64,000 nt of DNA from Heterodera schachtii (Eukaryota; Nematoda; Chromadorea; Rhabditida; Heteroderidae). This document shows positions 46,690-57,760 of the stretch, piece by piece. Made by a program: the position numbers and the translations under genes. The DNA lies in the NCBI GenBank assembly GCA_023374025.1, contig SIJG01000153.1, positions 62,001-126,000 on the forward strand. Direction: 5' to 3'. Below the pieces are notes generated by a model, which worked only from the letters and a program-made list of their open reading frames with translations, searched no databases and was not told the DNA's origin. Positions within the stretch are counted from its first letter, which is position 1. Every line of letters starts with the position of its first letter.

Positions 46690-46974
46690 ATGGCTCCGAA
46701 TTCGTCCTCGCGTTCGTCCCGCCCGCGTTTTGGCGGCCGCGCCAATGCCAATCAGTCCGACCGTCCGCAGAGCACCCGAAACACCCGAAGCAAGCGCTTC
46801 AAGCCGCCGCTTCGACCGCCGAGCCGTTCGAGGCGCCCGAATGTGGGCACTGGCATAAGTGTCAGAAACTCACTGGCACAGCTGGGCACACGCGAACTTC
46901 ACGCGATGGACGTGTACCGATGGGAGGACGACGATTTGTGTGCATATTTTGACGCTAATGAGCCCGACAAATAA
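46690..46974 (+). CDS. Small Arg/Ser-rich protein with acidic tail, 94 aa
   Basis: An intronless frame starts MAPNSSSRSSRPRFGGRANA. It continues with a strongly basic region (NTRSKRFKPPLRPPSRSRRP), then SLAQLGTRELHAMDVYR, and ends with an acidic tail (WEDDDLCAYFDANEPDK). AATAAA overlaps the stop region at about 46971. A diverged copy at 25291-25545 shares both coding and 5' flanking sequence, so selection or recent duplication has kept the frame. It lies 186 bp before the LSD1 start on the same strand, close enough for a nematode operon, though nothing proves co-transcription. A nucleic-acid or chromatin association is only a guess from composition. Confidence 0.5.
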   Translation: MAPNSSSRSSRPRFGGRANANQSDRPQSTRNTRSKRFKPPLRPPSRSRRPNVGTGISVRNSLAQLGTRELHAMDVYRWEDDDLCAYFDANEPDK

Positions 46975-47159
46975 AATTAAAATCAAAAATTATGGAAAAT
47001 GAATGGTCATTTGGTTGTGAGTCGGCGGACACCGACTTTTATAAATGGGATTTAAAATAATTATTTTAATTGGCTCGCGAGATTTTGAATCCCTACCTAT
47101 CTCTCCCCTTTCATATTTGTCGCCTTAATGACTTCCCAGCAAAGCTTTCGTTCTCCAAA

Positions 47160-50100
47160 ATGTTTTCTTTCCTCCCAGCCCTCCATTCCGCAGCTGCCAA
47201 TGCCAGGCTGCCGCACAATCGGATGACCAAAAAGGAGTTGGAGCTGTTCCCGGAGATGAGCCGAGCCAAGGCGTCTGTGGCGCTGTTTCTTTACATTCGC
47301 AATCGGACGGTGAATGGCCCTTTTTTAAATTCATTTTATCGGAGCACATTAAATAGAATTTTACAAAAGTCAATCGCTTCCCTTTAAGTTGGTCATTTGG
47401 CAACTCGACCCTTTGGTCGAACTGACCGTTGAATACATTCTCCCCGAACTTCCGGCACCCTATGACAGTTAGTTTTCCTTTTTAGTTTTTAATTGGCCTA
47501 TCCGTCTTTAGGTGACGTCGAATTGGTCACCGGAATCCATGCGTATTTGCAGCGCTATGGATTCATTAATTTTGGAACATTCCACCAACTGACCGGTTCG
47601 TTTTATTTGTAACACAGTAATTAATGGTCATATTTAGCATCATTTTTTTGATGCTGATCAAAAAAGTCATTTACAGCAAGGGTTAGATCAATCCTTTCTT
47701 TGATATCATTCGAAAGCACAAAATCTGAATAATGTAATTAATACGAGAAAACAAAAGAATCCTACGTTTAAAGAAAGTTACAAACGAAAATAATCAACAA
47801 TTACTAAATTAATCAAATCTTTTTTGGCAATTGCCTAAACTCCGAGATTTATATATTTTAGTTTCTTGAGACTTTGTGCTTTCGAATGATACCAAAAAGT
47901 TAGAGTTTAATCAAAAATGTACAAAATTATTGTATAAAAACCAGGAATTGTTAATTGGTTGGACTCATAAAAGTCGATTGGACTCATAAAGTGCAATAGA
48001 GCCCAAAATTCTCTACAGTATACAAAAGGCAGCAAGTCTCTACAACTTATACCCTGCTGAGGTATAGACATTTAAATTTGACGTTGATCATTTCAACTGT
48101 AAAATGCACTACTATTTGTTAAGAAATACAGTACTTTTTGTAATCACCGAAATTGAATTGTCCATAACTCAGCGGGTATAAGTTATAGAGACTTGCGGTC
48201 TTTTGTATATTGTTGAGAACATTACCTTGTCAAATGAATGGTTAAATTTGAAACCCAAACCCAAAAAATAGTACAAAAACTCTAAAAAAAAAGTTGCGTT
48301 TTGTCAATCACATATAACTTTTTATTAATCAAAAACCGAAAAAGGCACAAGTAATGCTAAATATATGACCATTATTGTATAAGTATGACAATGCGTTTGA
48401 CAATGGCACGTACTTTTTAAATTAACACTTTTTAGCGCCTTGTTTGGACCGCGGAAAAGCTGTCATTGTCATCGGTGCCGGAATGGCCGGGCTCGCCGCT
48501 GCGCGTCAGCTCAAATTCTTCGGTTTTTCCGTCATTTTGCTGGAGGGACGGGTGTGAAAGGGGCGCCGGAGGGCAAATCATGCCATCAATATCCCCCCGT
48601 TTCAGGCTCGTCCGGGTGGACGTGTCCAAACCATAAAACAAACGCATTCCGCGGACCTTGGGGCGATGATTGTCATGGGCATTGGTGAGTTTCTCTCTGT
48701 TTCATTCCATTGTTTTAACTTTGGCCACACATTTGCGCATTGTCAGTTGGCAATCCGTTGGTCACTTTGATCCAACAGACGCCGGTGACCGTTTTCCGTG
48801 CCACCAATCGCTGTCCCATTTATGACAACCAGGCAAGTTTGGTACACAAACAATCCCAACATGGCGCACTGATTGTTTCCCACTAATAATTTTTGCAATT
48901 GGTGTGTTTTAGGGCAAATTGGTGGACAGTCGCAAGGACGAAATGATTGAACGTGCGTTCAACAACATTTTGGGCACAATTTCCTACATTTCGCACGCCA
49001 AAGGCATCACCGAGACTAAACAGCCCGGGGAAACGGCGAGACAGAAAATCAGCCTGGGCAAGGCGTTCGAACTGATCCTCAGGTTTCCACTCACTTATCA
49101 TTCACTTTTTAAATATCAAATCTCATTTTGTTGAAAATTATTAAATTAAATTAGGGATTCATTCATTCAAAGAATAATGATGGGTTTTATGACATTTGCG
49201 GCCTGCTGAAAATTGAACATTTGCGTCCCGACAAATGCTGTCGGAAATTTGCGGCGCCACAGCCAAAAACGACATATGCGGCCCAACTTTTTTGACCCAA
49301 ACAAAATATAAATCTCAGAAAATTTTTTTCCATCCAATTTAACCGATTTTTATGCTCTTTCTAATAAGCCGATTCAAGTTTTCTTAAAAAATTTCCTAAC
49401 CCCCACTCAACTGGAAGCAACGAAGAGGAGGAAAAGAATATCAGCAAAACAAGTCCCAAAATGATTGAGAAAGAAGGATGAATATTATTAGGAAATGAAC
49501 AAATATCTTTTTTGGAATTAAAAAAATGATAATTTGGCGTTCCATTGGCCGCAAATGTCGGGGTGGGAATGGCCCTTAAGAAATTGACCGGAAATGTCCG
49601 ACCGCATTTGTCGGGCCGCAAATGCCCAATTTCCAGCAGACCGCAAATATCCGGACCGCAAATTTCTTAAAACGAATTGATGACATGAATTAAATTAATA
49701 ATTTTTGTTAAGTTAATTGAGAAAATAATTATTTGGCATTCCATTTAATCGCAAATGTAGCAAGCCGCACAAATATCGGTTCAAACAATGAATTACACTT
49801 TTCTTACTTTTTCAGCCAACAAGAATTGCGCGTCAAAAATAAATGGCTCAATTATTGGCAGAAATATCATTTATTGTTGAAAACGTTGGAAATCGAAAAA
49901 TTCAAAGTGAGCGAAGGCAATGCCTAATTAATTAATTAATTGTTTGCCGTTTCCTAATTATTTCATATGAGTCGCGTTTGTTTTCAAATTGCTCAGGTCG
50001 ATTCTCTGCACGCTCAGCTCGGCGAGTGTATGCAGAAGCTGCGCGAAAACGGAATTGCGAATCCGGCGGAAGCGACCGCGGAATCGGTCGGTTTTATTAC

Positions 50101-53100
50101 CAAAAATTTTAAATGAAATTCGCATATCAGAGGCAACAAATTTGCAAAATCCCAATTTTTGACAACTCCTTGAAAACACCTTTAATCATCAGGCACATAT
50201 AACCAAGGACGGCAATTGCCCTCCCCACCGCCCCAAAAGTGAAAAATAAAAAGAGAATTTACATTTTTGAAAATCTGGAGCAATTTTTTAACATTCCGGC
50301 AGATTTCAAAAATTATTTTTGCATCGGCGAAGCGTCAACATTTTCTGAGGCAAGAAGCTGAAAAAGGGCTCAAAAGATCGCTGGGTCTTGTCAAATTCGC
50401 CAAAATATCTTAATAAAGCCATTATATGACTCAATTTGTGTTAATTTTCTCAGATTGCCGTCAATTTTGAAGAATCTGCCGAGAAAGTGGAACAGCAAAT
50501 GCTTGTGCGGGCTTTGCGAAAAATGATGGAGATGACTTTGGAAGTGCGCTATCTTTCTTTTATTGGCTTCTGTTTAATGATGGCACCAATTTCCAATAAT
50601 TTGTCTTTTTAGAAAATTGACGATTCCGAGCGCGAACGGGACAACATCGACAAGGCATTGAAGGAGTTGGAACAGATGGAGCCGAGGTGAAGAGCCTTTC
50701 ATTTTCAATATTTTGGAATGCTTAAAGTGACAGATATATGAAAAAGTGGCGGGGTGGGGGCGGTAGGAGTCTTGAATGTAATTTATTAACAGATTTTCAC
50801 AAAAAAACCGCCAAATTTTCGCGATTTTTAGTTAGGGTTTGAACCATTTCCGGGGGGCTTAAGACGCAAATTTAAATGCTTTTCCTCCCCTAAGTGAGGT
50901 TTACATGAACAACACGGACAAACGCATTTTGGACTTCCATTTGGCCAATTTGGAGTACGCCATTGGAGCACCACTGGACAAAGTGTCGATGAAGGATTGG
51001 GACCAGGACGACCCGTACGAATTTGCCGGCTCGCACATGACCGGTGAAAAAATTATTAAAACCAATATAATGGGTTCATCAAGGGCGTAGGCAGGGGGAG
51101 GGGGCTAAAGCCCCCCCCCCCCCCCCCCCCTCCCCGAAACCCAAAAAAGTAAAAGATTTTCAGTAAATTTTTTGAAATTTTAAACAATTTTCTTAACAAA
51201 AGTGCATTAAAATACCCAAAAATTTTCACGGCGGCGCATATTGGCACCGCCGGACCCCCCATTTTACCATATTTTTGAAAAATTGAGCCAAAATGGCAAA
51301 AAATAGTACTTTTTTGGCGAAAAATTTTGGAAATACAGCCCCTAATTCGGGATTTAAAAAAAGCAAAAATACACCCCTAAAAATCGGCTGAAAAAAGGAA
51401 AATACACTCCTAAAAATCGAATTTTTTACTTCAGCCCCCCCCCCCCCCCGAAGCCAAGGGTCTGGCTACGCCCTTGGGGTTCATTTATGGGACGAGATTT
51501 ACCCGGAAAAATGGGAGCGGAGAGAGAGAGAGTCTTTTGAATATACGACATTTTGCAGGGACGATATTTGCCAACAAATCATCAATTTTTAATGCCTCCC
51601 CTTTCAGTAAAAGAGGGACTCGGCTATTTGGTTGGAAGTTTGTGCAAAGACTTACATGTGCATTATAATCATACGGTGGACCAAATTGACTACAATGAAA
51701 ACGGTAAGAACAGAGGGAGAGAGTGGCAAAAGCTTACCCCACATTTGCGTCTATGTCCAAAATTGTGGGCAAACTTAAGTTTTTCAATCCATGATAGCCT
51801 AAACAGTTTTAAATAAGACAAATAAATTCTATCCCGATTTTGGACATAGGCGCAAATGCCCGGGGTGCAAATGTCTGGGCACCCATACTGTATGGGGGGG
51901 GGGATTAGCGTTCGGCGCGCTTTCCGTAAAACTTTTTTGAAATGAAGAGGGGGGGGGGGGGGGGAGCAGGACAAAACGTCGCCGCCGAAAAGTCGCCGGG
52001 ACAACATTGCCGTAACACCCGCCTCTTGCGATCGACGCCCACTGACACTGCGACCGGCGACATGAACCAATCCCTCTCATCCTCCGTTGCACATCTATGG
52101 GCAAATCCAAAAAAAACATTGCATTGCCTATAAAAGACAAAGGTGTAATTAGCCAATTATTCAGGCGTTTCGGTTAAATGTTCGCTGCAGACAGAAGGGA
52201 AGCAGCAGAAAGGCAGCAAGAACAAGCGCAAGACTGTCCGATTCGAGGTAATTTCACTTGCTTTGGTGCATGTTTCAATTTTTATAGGCCGATGCCGTTC
52301 TTTGCACCGTGCCATTGGGTGTGCTGCAGCAAAGCGATGTGCAATTTGAGCCGCCGTTGCCCCGCTGGAAAAGGGAGGCCATCGCCAACATGGGATTCGG
52401 CGTGCTTAACAAAGTGAGCCGATGATCATTGTGATCAATGACCGATGGTGTTGATGTTTTGATGGTTCTCCCATAATACCTTTTTCAGGGGGGAGGCTCC
52501 TTCGGCGTTATGACCTTAGTCAAAAAATGAAAAAAAAAAATTTCGTATAACTTTGCTCAAAAGCAACCAAATTTTTAATTCTTTATATCATTCCATAGCG
52601 TTAAATATCTTCTATTATACTATAAAATTCAAAATGTTTTGTTAAGTTTCAAGAATGTTATGATGAAAATGTTCAAAAAAAAACTTGATTTTTTTAGCTT
52701 CTTAGGTTATGACTTTTTTTGCAATTTTGTAGGATAATAAAAAATACCTAGGGCTATCGAATGATATCAAGATTTTAAAATTTGTTAGCTTTTAGCGAAG
52801 TTATGAATAATTTTATGTCAAAAATTTTTAAATTTGTGGTTTTTTGACTAGCGCCAAAAAAAAAATATTCTGGAATTTGGCTAATTTTGGTGATTTGAAA
52901 AGCAAAAAAGTCTATTACATGGCTTGGCTCCCGGACAATTGGACAAGGACATTCCGTCAGACTGTCGGATTGTCCAGTCACGCATGGCTTAACTTCCTAC
53001 ATGTCTATGTCTACCGTTTTGTCAGATCATTCTCTTCTTCGACAAGCCCTTCTGGGACACGAAGCAGTCCTCATTCGGACGACTCAACGACCCTTCGTAA

Positions 53101-54865
53101 TTATGCTTAAAAATTAATTGGCCTTTTTTGGGTTCAAATTTTGTTTTCTTCAAATTATATCAACTGACTTTGTTTGGTTTCGCATCAGTGAGTCTCGTGG
53201 CGAGCTGTTCATGTTCTTCTCCAGCGGCGATTTGCCCGTTTTGGTCGGACTTTTGGCCGGCAAAGCGGCGTTAATCAAAGATGGCAAAAACGAAGACAAA
53301 ACCATCATGGCAAAGGCGATGAAAGCACTGCACAACATTTTCGGCAACAAATGCACAATGGAGGTGGGAGAGAAGATGTCCAGGCAATTGAGTCTGAGTC
53401 CCCGACATTTGCGGCCCATTTCTTATGGGGCATTTTCGGATATTTGCGCCCCAATTTGTTGAATTTTGCGGCCCAAGCCAAATCTGACATTTGCTGCCCG
53501 ACATTTATGACCGCCCAATTTCATCATCAATAAATAAAAATGAAAACTCAAACCAATATAATATTTTTCACTATTTACTAACACAAGAAAATTTTTTCTA
53601 TTACCAACGACTTGCTCAGTGCCTAATCGTATCGTAAAATTAATTCTTTGATTTACGGTCATTCTACTCATATTTTTCTTCCTTTTCTCGCTCAACACCT
53701 TCTTTTCAGGCGGGTCCAATTCATATGGTCTAATGCGGTTCTGTTGGATTCACAAATGCTTCTTTCAATTGCATCGCATTCACTCCCTTTAGCCCAGCAG
53801 TTACTTTGTGACGCGATGGCACACGGACAAATTTGCACGCGGCTCGTACAGTTACATAGGAATGAACACATCGGGTCAGCTATTTTCTTGGTACTTATAC
53901 AGTTTGACCCACATAAAAATTTTTTGTTTTTATGTTAAGAACGTGTTTCCAGGGGTTTTCGGGGCCCCTGATCATGAATATGAACTCTGTTTGACGAATT
54001 TCCGAACCTCTAACCGGATTTCGAACATTTTTTGAAAAATTTTTTCACAGTGATGCCAATTTTATTTGTCTTTTGGAGTATGTGTTGAATTACATGGCAT
54101 GAGTGCTTGTACTATATTATGAGCATCACATCGGAGAATTATTGAGCGCGTATTTTGGCACATTTAAAACCGACTTTTGGGAAAAAATTTTCAAAAAAAG
54201 GTTCGAATTTCGGGTTAGGGGTTCGGAAATTCGTCAAATAGAGTTCATATTCATGATCAGCGTCCCCGAAAACCCCCGGGAACACGTTTTTATCATTAAA
54301 AAGAAAAAATTTTTTGTATGTGGGTCAAACTGTATAAGTACCATTTTCTTAATAGTTCATTCAATGCTGGGACAAAAGTCAAAAAACCATCAAATGAAAA
54401 AATTTTGACAAGAAGCTCAATTGAACATTTTGGTCCTAACTTTCTTTAACGAAACTCTAAAATTTTGTAGGCTAATTGATAACACTTAAGGCTATCGAAT
54501 GATATAAAGAATTAAAATTTGGTTGCGTTTGAGCAAAGTTATATCATAAAAAATGTTATCGTTTACTGGTTTTTTGACTAACGTCATAGCACCGCCGTTC
54601 ATTTCCAATTCGCTATGAATGCGTTTTGGCATGTGCCAAAATTTATGTGCAGTTAGAATATGTATATTTTACCGCTTTTTCAGCGGATGACTACGACACT
54701 TTGGCCAGTCCCGTGCATCCCAATGATGACGTTTCGTCGACAGTGCCTCGGGTGTTTTTCGCCGGCGAGCACACAAACCGACAGTATCCGGCCTCAGTTC
54801 ACGGCGCATTCCTTTCCGGGCTGAGGGAGGCGGCGCGAATTGCGGAGTGCCTTTTAATTTGTTAA
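47160..54865 (+). CDS. LSD1/KDM1A-type lysine-specific histone demethylase, 690 aa
   Basis: Nineteen exons total exactly 2073 nt: 47160-47309, 47389-47467, 47512-47595, 48436-48551, 48606-48684, 48747-48832, 48913-49082, 49816-49906, 49997-50086, 50454-50543, 50613-50686, 50895-51043, 51608-51703, 52165-52247, 52288-52413, 53026-53096, 53189-53363, 53793-53874 and 54684-54865. SWIRM domain: residues about 15-100 ([31 protein letters not shown]). FAD site: [17 protein letters not shown]. The Tower coiled coil for CoREST binding is encoded by exons 8-11. Amine-oxidase half: [37 protein letters not shown] with the catalytic-site Lys, RGSYSYIGM and [20 protein letters not shown]. It should remove mono- and dimethyl marks from histone H3 in the nucleus. 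Intron 6 is GC-AG (CAG|GCAAGT). The start codon is chosen as the only Met upstream of SWIRM; a further 5' exon is possible. Confidence 0.95.
47596..48435. repeat. LSD1 intron 3: two palindromic repeats
   Basis: About 47645-47910 has arms GATATCATTCGAAAGCACAA and GTGCTTTCGAATGATACCAA. About 47975-48250 has arms with TCTCTACAACTTATACCCTG and CAGCGGGTATAAGTTATAGA around a CAGTACTTTTTGT loop. The second is the same palindrome as at 33960-34705. Confidence 0.6.
49083..49815. repeat. LSD1 intron 7: CATTTGCGGCC foldback
   Basis: ACATTTGCGGCC motifs on the left and GGCCGCAAATG motifs on the right form an imperfect inverted pair within the intron. The family matches 4958-5418. Confidence 0.5.
51080..51476. 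mobile_element. 397-bp hAT MITE in LSD1 intron 12, exact 8-bp target duplication
   Basis: Ends CAAGGGCGTAGGCAGG and CTGGCTACGCCCTTG. The flanks are GGGTTCAT at 51072-51079 and 51477-51484. Long C-runs follow the left end and precede the right end, and the dispersed core CACGGCGGCGCATATTGGCA lies in the middle (about 51229). This complete copy defines the family of the fragments near 2500, 43050 and 44242. Confidence 0.88.
51730..52135. repeat. LSD1 intron 13: CATTTGCG foldback and G-run
   Basis: ACATTTGCGTCTATGTCCAA and TTGGACATAGGCGCAAATG form a hairpin at about 51736-51863. A G-rich run (51896-51965) follows, with GC-richer sequence of unknown origin to 52135. Confidence 0.5.
52926..52982. 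mobile_element. 57-bp mini-element in LSD1 intron 15, exact 8-bp target duplication
   Basis: It starts GGCTCCCGGACAATTGGACA and ends GGATTGTCCAGTCACG. The flanks are CATGGCTT at 52918-52925 and 52983-52990. Both ends match the two ends of the 39186-39611 element. It is inserted only about 40 bp before the exon 16 acceptor. Confidence 0.7.
53890..54342. mobile_element. 453-bp Merlin-type MITE in LSD1 intron 18, exact 8-bp target duplication
   Basis: Ends GGTACTTATACAGTTTGACC and its inverse at 54342. The flanks are ATTTTCTT at 53882-53889 and 54343-54350. Arms of about 180 bp pair almost completely around a short loop. The terminal GGTACTTAT and the 8-bp duplication match the Merlin transposon at 35835-37275, which makes that family a candidate source of transposase. 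Confidence 0.85.
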
Positions 54866-54928
54866 ACAGTTGTTGGCATTTTTACTAAAAAATTTGGAAG
54901 TTCGTATGTGATTTTTCGCGGTTTTCGG

Positions 54929-55460
54929 GTCGACTGGGCAAACACCAACTGGCGCTAATTTAACTAGGCGCCACTAACTGGGCGCTGCTAATGGGCGCCA
55001 AGTCTATTTTATTCGGATAAATTGCAGTTTACATAACCACAAAAATTTACTTGAGCATAAAATAACATGATAACTTTAACATACTAAAATTTTTCTAGAA
55101 GCATCCAAATTAGAGTGCTGGACGAAATCCCACACGGGTTTTTTGACGGATTGCTTTTAGGTGATTTTTTTCAATTTCCTTACACTGATATAAATTCTTA
55201 GAATATTGAATGAGACCAAGAATTAAACTTATGGAGTTTTGGTCAATGTTTTCTCGAAACTATCAAATGAATGCTTAAATTTAATGCGAAACAAATTTTT
55301 GGAAAATTTCAATTTTTTATTATTTTAACTGGCTAACAATATGAGATGGAAGCGAATTTTTAAAAGGATTTTGGATTAATTCTCAAATATAATTGTAGTG
55401 AGGGAAAGGAGGCTTTGCGCCCTGTTGGCTGCGCCCAGTTGAATTGGCGCCCAGTCGTGC
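54929..55460. repeat. GGCGCC/CGACTGGGC foldback downstream of LSD1
   Basis: The left end CGACTGGGC with repeated CTGGGCGC motifs and the right end GCGCCCAGTCG pair across about 530 bp. No target duplication or coding sequence was recognised. Confidence 0.5.
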
Positions 55461-55573
55461 CATTCTGATTTTTCGTCTCAAATTGAGAAAACTAAGATTT
55501 CTTGAAAATCTCATCCTAAAATCAATTCCTTTACATTGCTAGCAAATTTGACTCTTCTCAAATTCCGTTTCAG

Positions 55574-55823
55574 CACTTTCATTGGCCCTCTCTCGTCGAG
55601 TGTCGAAATGACGCGCGCCGTTCCAATCGCGGCACTAAGTCTCAACGACCCATCTGCGGACGACTCGCCGACCACTTCCAACGACATCAGCAGCCAATTC
55701 AACGGCGAAACGGCGGTGGTGAAAAAACGGCGCAAAATGGAGGAACAGAATGCCAAAATGGACACAGACGGGGCCATTAAAAGTGACAATGGGGACGAAG
55801 AAGAAGTTCTGATTATCGAATAA
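55574..55823 (+). CDS. Terminal exon of an unidentified nuclear-type protein
   Basis: After a TTTCAG acceptor the frame reads TFIGPLSSSVEMTRAVPIAA, a Ser/Asp/Thr-rich stretch, VVKKRRKMEEQN (nuclear-localisation-like basic patch), and ends NGDEEEVLIIE. The last residues fit a SUMO-interacting motif (hydrophobic VLII beside acids). AATAAA overlaps the stop. If translation starts at ATG 55608 it is a 71-residue protein. Otherwise it is the last exon of a gene whose earlier exons I could not find. It is not spliced in frame to LSD1, whose last exon has its own stop. Confidence 0.45.
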
Positions 55824-55929
55824 ATGAAGCGTACCTTTGATCTCTTGACATTCCATTCAATTTGTTTAAAAATTCAATTTTTACTTATTTATTTATTTAA
55901 AGAATAAAAACTTGACAAAAGGCAAAAAC

Positions 55930-56600
55930 AAATCCACTTACCCAACTCATCCACAAAAAGAAATTTTCAAATATTTTCTGATTAGGATTAAATGGAAGGA
56001 TTAATTAATGTGTATATAAATAGAGATTCGGTTTATGTTAGCATATTTCTATTACCAAATTATAATTTTCTAATAATAAATGGCTTCATATATTGAATCA
56101 CAACGGGGCTCTAAAAAATTAATTTTTGACGGTCACATATACCAAAAACGGGAACAACGTGGTACAAAATTTATTGGAGATGTGACCATTTTCAACATTC
56201 CTTCAAATAACCTCTCGCTACGTTAAATTCCGTGGTGTTGATCCCGTTGTCGAAGAAGAAAACAGAATGGAATAATTTTCGTTTTTATAAATGATCAAAA
56301 ATTACAATTTGTTCATTGATTTCCGTTTTTAAAAATAATATACTAATGGCAAAGTTAGTTGCAAAATTTCAAATCATATAATGCTAATCAGAAAATGTCT
56401 GAAAAAATAATCAACAGTTAGAGAAAATTGCCCAAAATATTTCAAATTTATAATACTTAATCTGAAAATATTTGAAAATTTCTTTTTGTGGCTGAGTTGT
56501 CCGTGGATGAGTTGGCTTGTGGATGGGTTGTCGTGTGGATGAGTTGTCTGTGGATGAGTGGTCCGTGGACGAGATGTCTGTGGATGACCTGTGCTGACCC
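55930..56600. repeat. CAACTCATCCAC foldback
   Basis: CCAACTCATCCACAAAAAGA and AAATTTTCAAATATTTTCTG on the left are inverted as CAGAAA...AAATATTTGAAAATTTC and CTTTTTGTGGCTGAGTTG on the right. The right arm is extended by tandem GTGGATGAGTTGTC units (56500-56600). Confidence 0.5.
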
Positions 56601-56679
56601 CGGTTTTTTGAACATTAAGTTTTGAGAGATCTAATTTTTTTTAGAAATGTGTTGAAGTTATACTAAGTTATGTTTTTGA

Positions 56680-56752
56680 ATTTGAACAACATTGACGAGT
56701 TGTGTTCCTGTGCCATTGCATCTGCTGGACGATGCCACCACCGCAAATGGTA
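56680..56752 (+). pseudogene. Zinc-knuckle fragment (NIDELC..CHHR)
   Basis: The plus strand reads LNNIDELCSCAIASAGRCHH RKW then a stop. It matches the last exon of the gene at 60873-61491 (LINIDELCYCPIAEDKCHHR). No other exon of that gene is present here, so this is an isolated fragment. Confidence 0.55.
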
Positions 56753-56799
56753 AAGAAAATTGAAACATTAAATTTTTTAAAATTCGTTTTATTAATAAA

Positions 56800-57750
56800 A
56801 ATTTTGATTTTTAATTATGCGCATTTGACCTTTGTTATTTTATTGAGGAGAAATGAAGAAGCACAAAATTTTGTAAATTTTTTAAATGGTTTTTATAGTC
56901 GTTTTTAATATAATTGTTCTTTTTTATTCCGTAATTATTACCCCGAAATCGTCAATTTTTTATCGTATAATTCTAATTTAGCTACTTTTTCATCATTTTT
57001 AGAAATATTTTTTAAATTATTTAGAAATTCACAGATAAAAATTCAGCACCTAAAGTTATTTAGGCAGTGAATAATTCGGCAATGATCACTAATTTGTTAG
57101 ACAAATTTACATGAGCAATTGGCTAATATCTAAAAAAAAAAATAAAAACAATGTTTCTATTTAGCAAAAAAAAGTGGCTATAATTTACTAAAATAATTAA
57201 AGCCCGGATTTATCCCCAGATTGGGAATGGAAATCGGGCCGGGACAAGATTACCGTGACTCAAATCCCGTTTTTTTTGTCGGTATCACGATCTTTTTTAG
57301 AAAAAATCCGTAATCGGGATCCAGAGAAAATCCCAGCTGGATCCTGATCACATCCGGGCTCTAAAGCGAACAAAAAGAAACATGATCATTTAAAAAAATG
57401 CGAGACCGATAAATGATCAATAAATCAGACTGAGACTGAAATCAAGATTCGAGAATTGATCCGAAACAAGGGAAGCGAACTCGGGATGCGAATTGAAAAA
57501 TCGAAATTTGAGTGCAATATATTACACCCAAATTATTGAGTAAAATTAAAAAAAAAATTTCCTTGTTCAAAGGGCCAGATGAAGAATTGAAACAATTGAT
57601 TAGCAACGATTGAGACTAATTGAAAAGCGACAGATTGAGACGGATTAATAAGCGATCAATTAAGCAATTAATTGAGACAGATAAGTGATCGGTTAGGACA
57701 TTGATAATAAATAATTAATCAATGTTTGACTCACTCAAACGTTTTCCGTT
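56800..57750. other. Spacer with one CCCGGAT-ended element
   Basis: AT-rich. At 57201-57360, AGCCCGGATT and ACATCCGGGCT form an inverted pair around GGGAT/ATCCC repeats. No gene was recognised. Confidence 0.35.
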
Positions 57751-57760
57751 GAGTGTGTAG

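Noticed and set aside
51553..51607. Extending LSD1 exon 13 upstream to include RYLPTNHQF
   Set aside because: That acceptor puts the exon out of phase with exon 12. The TTTCAG at 51607 gives [12 protein letters not shown], colinear with human LSD1.
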